A DNA stretch of 64,000 nucleotides from JAEUSE01 sp964648985 (GTDB lineage: Bacteria > Patescibacteriota > Doudnabacteria > UBA920), in contig CAZYMS010000003.1 in assembly GCA_964648985.1 (NCBI GenBank), positions 1-64,000 on the forward strand. Reading direction: 5' to 3'. Shown here one piece after another: positions 58,598-64,000 of this stretch (position 1 is its first letter; the number at the start of each line of letters is the position of its first letter). The notes under the pieces were generated by a model, which saw only the letters and a program-made list of their open reading frames with translations, searched no databases and was not told where the DNA came from. Made by a program: the position numbers and the translations under genes.

Positions 58598-58630
58598 CGA
58601 CGCAGAAGCCCCCAGCCTCTGCGTCGTTTT
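58598..58630 (+). terminator. Terminator of the 154-residue protein gene
   Basis: CGACGCAG/CTGCGTCG with a 13-base loop is followed by TTTT, 31 bases after the stop. Confidence 0.85.
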
Positions 58631-58654
58631 ACATATTTCTATAATTTATTTTTT

Positions 58655-59143
58655 CTACCGAGTTAGCGCAAGAACATTGTTTCCAATAATAGGTTCAATT
58701 GTAGGAGCGAATACAGTAATACGACCATTCGCATCCTGGAACAAACGGTAGCCAGTAGTATAAGTAGTACCATTCCAAGTCGTACCGTTAGTCGGATCAA
58801 CTGGAAGCTCAGAAATGTACGATGGCACCAAACACGAACGCAGATCCAATTCAGCAGTACCATTACCAATAACGCTTCCCGCAGTCCCCGTAGCGGTCGT
58901 GCCTGCAGGAAATGTAATACCCGCACAACTGAACTGCCCCTTATTTTCTGCTATGCGCTGGCCCACACTATTCAATAGCGCGTTCAAATCACTAGACCGC
59001 TGTGTATTCCGCATATTGGCAAATTGACGAGCTGGATTTACTGCAATAAGCACAATTGCGGCGAGAGCCGCCAGGAGACCAATAGACACTAAAATTTCTA
59101 TAAGGGTAAAACCTCTTTCAGTTTCATTTTGAGAATTGCTCAT
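58655..59143 (-). CDS. Type IV pilin
   Basis: The 162-residue prepilin has a short leader ending ETERG and the cleavage/methylation motif FTLIEILVSIGLLAALA with Glu at +5. The mature part has the long N-terminal helix and a C-terminal domain with two Cys (FSCAGITFP, LRSCLVP) that may form the disulfide loop. It is the last gene in the pilus operon and the best candidate for a major pilin. A hairpin (59171-59202) separates it from upstream genes. Confidence 0.88.
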   Translation of the reverse strand: MSNSQNETERGFTLIEILVSIGLLAALAAIVLIAVNPARQFANMRNTQRSSDLNALLNSVGQRIAENKGQFSCAGITFPAGTTATGTAGSVIGNGTAELDLRSCLVPSYISELPVDPTNGTTWNGTTYTTGYRLFQDANGRITVFAPTIEPIIGNNVLALTR

Positions 59144-59170
59144 TTGATTATTACTTTAAAAATATTTTAT

Positions 59171-59202
59171 TTCACATTCTTAATGGCCGTTAAGAATGTG
59201 AA
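59171..59202 (-). terminator. 13-bp perfect hairpin before the pilin gene
   Basis: TTCACATTCTTAA and its complement flank a TGGCCG loop. It lies between the minor pilin genes and the putative major pilin, so it may attenuate or stabilise the message. Confidence 0.6.
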
Positions 59203-59223
59203 TAACAGGGTCTGGACCTACAG

Positions 59224-59610
59224 CTAAGGCGGTTCTGATTCTTTGATAATAGTAAAAGTAGATCCACTTATAATTGCTAAAAGGTCGGTTTCAGCACCGA
59301 GAACTGTTGATTTGGCGCGCACATACCATGCAGAACCTATCTTTTCAGCGCTGATAATACTACAACTGTTATTCTGGAATAACGTAAATGTTTGTGACAC
59401 AGGTTGCATAGCTGCTTTAATCTGAAGCGCTGCCAGTCGCACGCAGCTATCCGCCAACAGCAAACTCTGTTTTCTCCCCCAGATACGCAATATGTTTTGC
59501 TGACTATTCCACCCCAAAAGGCCATTACTCGCGACAAGCATGCCGAGTACAGTAGCTGTAAACAGTACTGAAATAAGAGCTATATATCCATCGTCATATT
59601 TTATATTCAT
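59224..59610 (-). CDS. Pilus-associated minor protein with N-terminal membrane helix
   Basis: The 128-residue protein starts MNIKYDDGYIALISVLFTAT and has a single hydrophobic helix like PilX/PulK-type minor pilins, but without the +5 Glu. The rest is a soluble domain with two cysteines (DSCVRLAALQI, NNSCSII). It follows two prepilin-like genes closely (4 bases), supporting a pilus role. Confidence 0.65.
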   Translation of the reverse strand: MNIKYDDGYIALISVLFTATVLGMLVASNGLLGWNSQQNILRIWGRKQSLLLADSCVRLAALQIKAAMQPVSQTFTLFQNNSCSIISAEKIGSAWYVRAKSTVLGAETDLLAIISGSTFTIIKESEPP

Positions 59611-59614
59611 AAAC

Positions 59615-60079
59615 CTATGGGAAAAATACCTTTCTAAAGATTTGTCTATTATCCACCATCAGGTTGAGAGATAGAGCATTGGTTGAGGAATCAACTTGAA
59701 ACAATGACATCTCTGGGATAGCGGAGGTTACGTGGCCCGGTAAAAGCTCTACAGAACTTCCCCCATTTCTGGTTATAAATATTTTTCCGTTAGTGACGGC
59801 GATAGTGATTGGGGACGTAGTTCCGAAATCAGGTCTAATGAACGTGACGCTCGTATTCGTAGTAGTGACAGATTCTGCCCCCATACCTAGCCAGTGTATT
59901 TTTGCAACGACAAATTGAAGATCTTCTTGCCTTTGAAGATCGCTGCTATTCGTGTTCATCCATCCCACCAAGCGGAATAGTCCACCCCAAACACCCACAA
60001 GTAACGTCGATAAAAGACCAATGTATATAATTATTTCGAGAAGCGTGAATCCAGAATAAAGGTGCATAGATTTCTTCAT
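59615..60079 (-). CDS. Pseudopilin (prepilin motif)
   Basis: The 154-residue protein (ATG 60079) has leader MKKSMHLYSG and FTLLEIIIYIGLLSTLLVG, a prepilin cleavage motif with Glu at +5. The C-terminal part is beta-rich with VTTTNTSVTFIRPDFGT. It is a GspI/J- or PilW-like minor pilin. Confidence 0.78.
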   Translation of the reverse strand: MKKSMHLYSGFTLLEIIIYIGLLSTLLVGVWGGLFRLVGWMNTNSSDLQRQEDLQFVVAKIHWLGMGAESVTTTNTSVTFIRPDFGTTSPITIAVTNGKIFITRNGGSSVELLPGHVTSAIPEMSLFQVDSSTNALSLNLMVDNRQIFRKVFFP

Positions 60080-60096
60080 GGGCATACACAAAATTC

Positions 60097-61521
60097 TTAA
60101 CTTCCAACAATCAGTAGCTTATTCCCGCTAGGAATAAACAAAAGATTATCTTGGTAATCGACCCGGCCAGGACTGGATAAAAAGGTAAACTTACTACAAC
60201 GAGACACTAGATAGTTTTCCCCCACTTCGCAGAATAATAGGGGTGCGGCAATATCAGTAGTGGTAAGAACCAAAATCGCATTGCTATACGTTAGCCCATT
60301 TACAACACTCCCTGACTTTAATTTCAGATCAAAAGTCGATATAAGTGCCGGGCTGTGTGGGTTAGATACCGACACCGCGGCAATAGTCGGTTCTCCCGCC
60401 ACTTGCTGTCTAGCCAACCAGAGCATGGTCCCGGCAGGAAATAGTGCAGTACCACTTCCCCCTCCCTGCGCGTCGAAACTTGAGAAGTCCAGAATGTGAA
60501 CCGGATCCGTTACATCGAGCACTTGAAGTTCAGTATTATTTGCAGAAGATGCAATATAAGCGAGTAATTTCGGAGTACCATTTACAATCTCTTCCCGTAC
60601 TGCTATTTGTCGCACACTATGGTTCACCGCCTTACTTCCTAAAAATACCGGCGCCACTGGATTGCTAATATCGAATACATAAAATTCTGACCCGGCTGTT
60701 TCATAGGTACCAATATAAACGCGATTACGAAATACAAAAACACTTCTCCCTTCAGGAAATGACCCACTTGCACTTGGCAAACTTCGTGATGCAACAAGTA
60801 TAGGATTGGAAGGTGTAGATATACTCACAACCTGGAGTTGAAGTGTATTACTATTTTGTACAAGATATGCATGTGATCCAGCGACATCAACCGCAAAGAG
60901 TCCATTACCGCTATGAAGACTTGAAAGGAGAATGGGCACTGCTGGATCGGTAACATCAATAATAAATAAGTCAGGATCAGCTATCTGAGTACTCGTACCT
61001 ACTACGACCGCAATTCTAACATTACCTCTATTTACAACGTCAACCCCATGTACCTGAATACGCGACAGCCCAAGCACACTGTTTCCCACGATACGCGGGG
61101 TAGACCACGCACCCGAAAGCCCAACTGTTGGACAATCTAACCCACTCTCTTCTACCGATTGCAGGCTGGTGACCATTGTTGACAACTCAATCTGCCCCTG
61201 CTTCGGTACATTCCACAACACGCGATCCGTTGCGAGGGAGGAACAGAGGGTAGAATATTGCATCATCCTCTGCATAGTAAAAGTAGCTGAAGCAGGAATG
61301 GCTGCTGGTATATTTTGAATGGCACCCGAAAATATTCGAACAAGTGCACTATCAGCCTCTGCTAGTTCCTGCGCTTCTAATACCAGCTCTTTGGTAACAA
61401 CTATATCTTGCAAATTAAATACTATACGGGCAGATAGAGTAAGTACGCCTGTCATAAGAGTGAGCGCAATCAAAAACTCGACACTCAGGCTCCCTACTTG
61501 CGCACACAATACTCTCATCAT
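60097..61521 (-). CDS. Prepilin-like protein with LVIVD beta-propeller
   Basis: The 474-residue protein starts with a prepilin-type motif AQVGSLSVEFLIALTLMTG (Gly, then Glu at +5) and a hydrophobic helix. From about residue 150 it carries LVIVD-like repeats (LFIIDVTDPAVPILLSS, LQVVSISTPSNPILVAS, FYVFDISNPVAPVFLGS, LQVLDVTDPVHILDF, IAAVSVSNPHSPALIST), one blade each, in a propeller fold. The fusion suggests a pilus-tip or adhesin subunit. It overlaps the upstream pseudopilin by 4 bases. Confidence 0.8.
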   Translation of the reverse strand: MMRVLCAQVGSLSVEFLIALTLMTGVLTLSARIVFNLQDIVVTKELVLEAQELAEADSALVRIFSGAIQNIPAAIPASATFTMQRMMQYSTLCSSLATDRVLWNVPKQGQIELSTMVTSLQSVEESGLDCPTVGLSGAWSTPRIVGNSVLGLSRIQVHGVDVVNRGNVRIAVVVGTSTQIADPDLFIIDVTDPAVPILLSSLHSGNGLFAVDVAGSHAYLVQNSNTLQLQVVSISTPSNPILVASRSLPSASGSFPEGRSVFVFRNRVYIGTYETAGSEFYVFDISNPVAPVFLGSKAVNHSVRQIAVREEIVNGTPKLLAYIASSANNTELQVLDVTDPVHILDFSSFDAQGGGSGTALFPAGTMLWLARQQVAGEPTIAAVSVSNPHSPALISTFDLKLKSGSVVNGLTYSNAILVLTTTDIAAPLLFCEVGENYLVSRCSKFTFLSSPGRVDYQDNLLFIPSGNKLLIVGS

Positions 61522-61967
61522 TCTATTATTCCTTCCGAATTTATCTTGGCGGATACAGCGTGACCTACATTTTGGAAGATAATAATTTTTTCTTGCGAAT
61601 CTCCGGAAAGTGGCGCGAATGTAATCACTACCCCACTCGGCATTAGCGTAATACCACTGTGCACCAAAGTTATTTCATTTAAATCCGAATGCTCATGATA
61701 CGTACTGCCGGGAAACAGTACATACCTGGAACTGTCTGCATATACACTATAAGGTGTGTGACTATTTGCCTGAGCCCTGTTTCGTGCGGAAATTAATAAA
61801 CTCACCAGAGTGTCCCGCTCTGTTGTAAGAGCATAAGTGTGTATGTACCCCACTCCTACCGGAACAAAAGTAGTTGCCAGCACAAGAAGCAGGGCGATAA
61901 CCACTAATACTTCAACAAAGGTAACACCGCGTGTGCGCTTAGAAATGTATGGCCTGCGTAATACCAT
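61518..61967 (-). CDS. GspH-like pseudopilin
   Basis: The 149-residue protein has leader ending SKRTRG and VTFVEVLVVIALLLVLATTF with Glu at +5, then a beta-rich C-terminal domain. The start overlaps pilC by 29 bases, and the stop overlaps the next gene by 4, so the pilus genes are tightly coupled. Confidence 0.8.
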   Translation of the reverse strand: MVLRRPYISKRTRGVTFVEVLVVIALLLVLATTFVPVGVGYIHTYALTTERDTLVSLLISARNRAQANSHTPYSVYADSSRYVLFPGSTYHEHSDLNEITLVHSGITLMPSGVVITFAPLSGDSQEKIIIFQNVGHAVSAKINSEGIIE

Positions 61968-62979
61968 AAATTGGTGAAATGATTGCTATAGCAACAAACC
62001 CGACTACAAGCCCAACCATGAGGAGCAACGCGGGCTCAAATAGCACCGTAATTTTTTTAGTTAATTCTTCCGTCTCTTCTTCAAGATTAGCTGCCATAAA
62101 CTGCAAACTTTCAGCCAGCGTGCCAGTTTCTTCTCCCACTAGTAGTAGCTGGGCTACTTGTAATGGGAATAGCTTAGGATATAACTGTAGACTGCTTCCC
62201 AAGGAATAACCTTCAAGTACTCGGGCGCGTGCATGAAGAAGTGCCTTATTATACGAACGATACTGGGTGCTGCGCGAAGTTTTTTCTAAAGCGGTCAAAA
62301 GTGGCATTTCGGCTTTAAGTAATACAGCGAGAGTCCGACATATATGCCAATTCTGATATTGAATTACGTACAGCCTGAACACAGGTATATACAATGCACA
62401 TTTCTGCCACATTGCACGCACAGATCGCGCCCTTACAACGATCCAGACGGTAGCAATTATTAATATAACTACAAGCAAAAGTCCAATAAAATCCTGGGTG
62501 ATCACCGTATACAACCTGAGCAATATACGTGTTGTGAGAGGTAATTTAAAATGCAAACTCGCAAATATCGGCATAAGTTTTGGAAGTACATACAACAGAA
62601 GCAACAGTGCCACAGCGACTGCAACAATAAAGACGAACAGTGGATACACCAGGGCTGACCATATTTTCCTACGCATAGCTTGTTGCTGGCCAAGCTGTTC
62701 AGTCACATACTTAAGATGCTCGGGCAACATGCCGGTTTGCTCTCCTATTTCAATAAGATGGAGCGAAACGAGGTTTAGTACGTTTCCACATTCTTGGAAA
62801 CCCGCAGCAAGGCCACGACCCTTCGTTACCGCATCAATAAGATGCTGCACCAACAAAGCGCTACTTCCTTTAGTCTGCGCTGACAATAATTGCAACGATT
62901 CAAATAATGGCACCCCTGCTGCAATCAGCGTGGAAAGTCTTTTCATGAGGAAATGTTGTTCCTGTACGGATACATGCAT
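61939..62979 (-). CDS. pilC: Type IV pilus/type II secretion platform protein PilC/GspF
   Basis: The 346-residue membrane platform protein has two T2SSF domains (about 10-130 and 205-330), each followed by hydrophobic helices. LIAAGVPLFESLQLLSAQT, LLLVGEETGTLAESLQFMAA and FEPALLLMVGLVVGFVAIAI are family motifs. It anchors the assembly ATPase. Confidence 0.93.
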   Translation of the reverse strand: MHVSVQEQHFLMKRLSTLIAAGVPLFESLQLLSAQTKGSSALLVQHLIDAVTKGRGLAAGFQECGNVLNLVSLHLIEIGEQTGMLPEHLKYVTEQLGQQQAMRRKIWSALVYPLFVFIVAVAVALLLLLYVLPKLMPIFASLHFKLPLTTRILLRLYTVITQDFIGLLLVVILIIATVWIVVRARSVRAMWQKCALYIPVFRLYVIQYQNWHICRTLAVLLKAEMPLLTALEKTSRSTQYRSYNKALLHARARVLEGYSLGSSLQLYPKLFPLQVAQLLLVGEETGTLAESLQFMAANLEEETEELTKKITVLFEPALLLMVGLVVGFVAIAIISPIYGITQAIHF

Positions 62980-63029
62980 AGCAGTCGGCGATCAAATTTT
63001 ATATCTCATTTCGGATTTCGGGCCAGGTC

Positions 63030-64000
63030 TTAGTCCGAGAGTGCGCGTGCTACTTCTTCAGGAGTTGTAAGGCCAAGCAAAACTTTTTCAACACCATCTG
63101 CGGCCATAGTGCGCATGGCCTCACTCATTGCCTGACGTACAATTTCTGAAGCTGGCACCCTGCGAAGTATAAGGCTACGAATGCCGGGTGTTATATACAG
63201 TATTTCAAAAAGTGCCATTCGTCCTTTATACCCACTTCCACGACACTCGCCGCACCCAACCCCTTTTGCACCTGCAATAACATCGAGCTCCGGGATATAC
63301 GCACGGATAGTTTGTGGAAGTTCACGTACTACATATGAATACTCCTTCGTGCAACTACCACAGACTGTGCGCACCAAACGCTGCGCAATAACTGCACTTA
63401 CAGTGGAACTAATTAAATACGGCTCAACTCCTAGGTCAAGCAAACGCAATAGCGTAGTTGCTGCATCATTTGTATGAATAGTAGAGAGGAGCAAATGGCC
63501 GGTGAGTGCCGTATTTGTCGAGAGGCGCGCTGTTTCCCCATCTCTTATCTCACCCACCATAATTATGTTTGGATCTTGCCTTAAAATACTACGGAGGCCG
63601 GTAGCAAAAGACAGATTTGTTCGGGGATTCACTTGAATTTGACATGCTCCCTTTATTGCATACTCAATTGGATCTTCTACGGTAATAACTGAAACAGTAT
63701 CTTGATGCACTAATTGTAAAAGTGAATACAGTGTAGTTGTTTTTCCACTTCCCGTGGGACCACTGGCAAGGATCATACCGTGAGGTCGATGCAATATGTA
63801 CTCGAGTTTTATTCTATCCGCTTCACTCATACCCAAATCTTTCAAAGTGTGAAAACTGGATCTTTGTGTAAGTAGTCTTAAGACAACTCGTTCGCCATAA
63901 TAGGTAGGACTAATAGCAACACGTATATCTACTGGTTTGTCTTCGACAGAAATACGAAAGCGGCCATCTTGAGCCGCTTGGTGTTCGTCTGTGCGCAGTT
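63030..64000 (-). CDS. pilB: Type IV pilus assembly ATPase PilB/GspE (partial, continues beyond the window)
   Basis: The frame runs to the window edge without a start, so this is the C-terminal 323 residues. QDGRFRISV and PTYYGERVVLRLL match the N2-to-C domain linker of the family. Walker A is ASGPTGSGKTTTLYSLL, the Asp box and Walker B are TVEDPIEY and IIMVGEIRDGETA, and the zinc motif is CGSCTKEY with CGECRGSGYKGR. It powers pilin polymerisation. An in-frame TTG at 63845 is not the start. Confidence 0.94.
   Translation of the reverse strand, partial: LRTDEHQAAQDGRFRISVEDKPVDIRVAISPTYYGERVVLRLLTQRSSFHTLKDLGMSEADRIKLEYILHRPHGMILASGPTGSGKTTTLYSLLQLVHQDTVSVITVEDPIEYAIKGACQIQVNPRTNLSFATGLRSILRQDPNIIMVGEIRDGETARLSTNTALTGHLLLSTIHTNDAATTLLRLLDLGVEPYLISSTVSAVIAQRLVRTVCGSCTKEYSYVVRELPQTIRAYIPELDVIAGAKGVGCGECRGSGYKGRMALFEILYITPGIRSLILRRVPASEIVRQAMSEAMRTMAADGVEKVLLGLTTPEEVARALSD

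Overview
The window reads as a chromosomal segment of an uncultivated Candidate Phyla Radiation (Patescibacteria) bacterium, most likely a parcubacterium. The inference rests on the gene set: a DUF4012 membrane protein, several membrane glycosyltransferases, a compact type IV pilus locus, PaaX/Cas2-like and DUF4342 proteins, many tiny membrane peptides, and almost no biosynthetic genes. The standard bacterial code fits. A run of 100 N inside atpG is flanked by identical 55-base sequences, so the window comes from a scaffolded (probably metagenomic) assembly.

Layout. 1-7 kb (minus): DUF4342 protein, coiled-coil protein, CofD/YvcK-like protein, RRM-RGG RNA-binding protein, ABC exporter, map, an adenylate-kinase-like protein and adk. 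7-14.5 kb (mostly plus): Kef-type antiporter, PaaX/Cas2-like regulator, cysS, then dnaB, recR and a methyltransferase-like gene. 14.6-22 kb: rplU and an envelope-polysaccharide block (GlcNAc-1-P transferase family, GT2, two GT39-type enzymes). 22-24.4 kb: a secreted Ig-fold protein behind a consensus promoter and a cluster of 27-46 residue membrane peptides. 25-32 kb: exported carbohydrate-active proteins (two NodB deacetylases, a CBM-only paralogue), a GT2 synthase and a sugar-nucleotide epimerase. 32.4 kb: a tiny lysine-rich protein. 33-40.6 kb: a complete F1Fo ATP synthase operon, I-B-E-F-H-A-G-D-C. 40.7-45 kb: tRNA-Thr, tRNA-Gly, lipoprotein, PpiC-like, FtsB-like, PH-domain and GNAT genes. 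45-58 kb: lepA, murJ, DUF4012 protein, ftsW, murD, a MurL-type epimerase, a D-aminoacylase and mraY, which is a cell-wall block. 58.6-64 kb: type IV pilus genes (pilins, pseudopilins, pilC, partial pilB).

The most unusual signal is a set of short interspersed elements. Most gaps between co-directional genes, including all eight gaps of the ATP synthase operon, hold an element in which one arm is a run of degenerate words repeated about every 7 bases and the other arm, where present, is the same words inverted. The words differ from site to site but the spacing rule persists. Similar elements, and more familiar GC-rich palindromic repeats, also sit in frame inside atpG (two), lepA, a GT39 gene and probably recR. 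They lengthen the proteins without breaking them, much as Rickettsia palindromic elements do.

Other points: a murD-murL pair, implying that D-glutamate is made by epimerising the UDP-MurNAc-dipeptide; a 26-base direct repeat bracketing a NodB deacetylase gene; an 18-base copy of the tRNA-Gly 3' end next to a cluster of four hairpins; and a 38-base perfect palindrome in front of the PaaX/Cas2-like gene.
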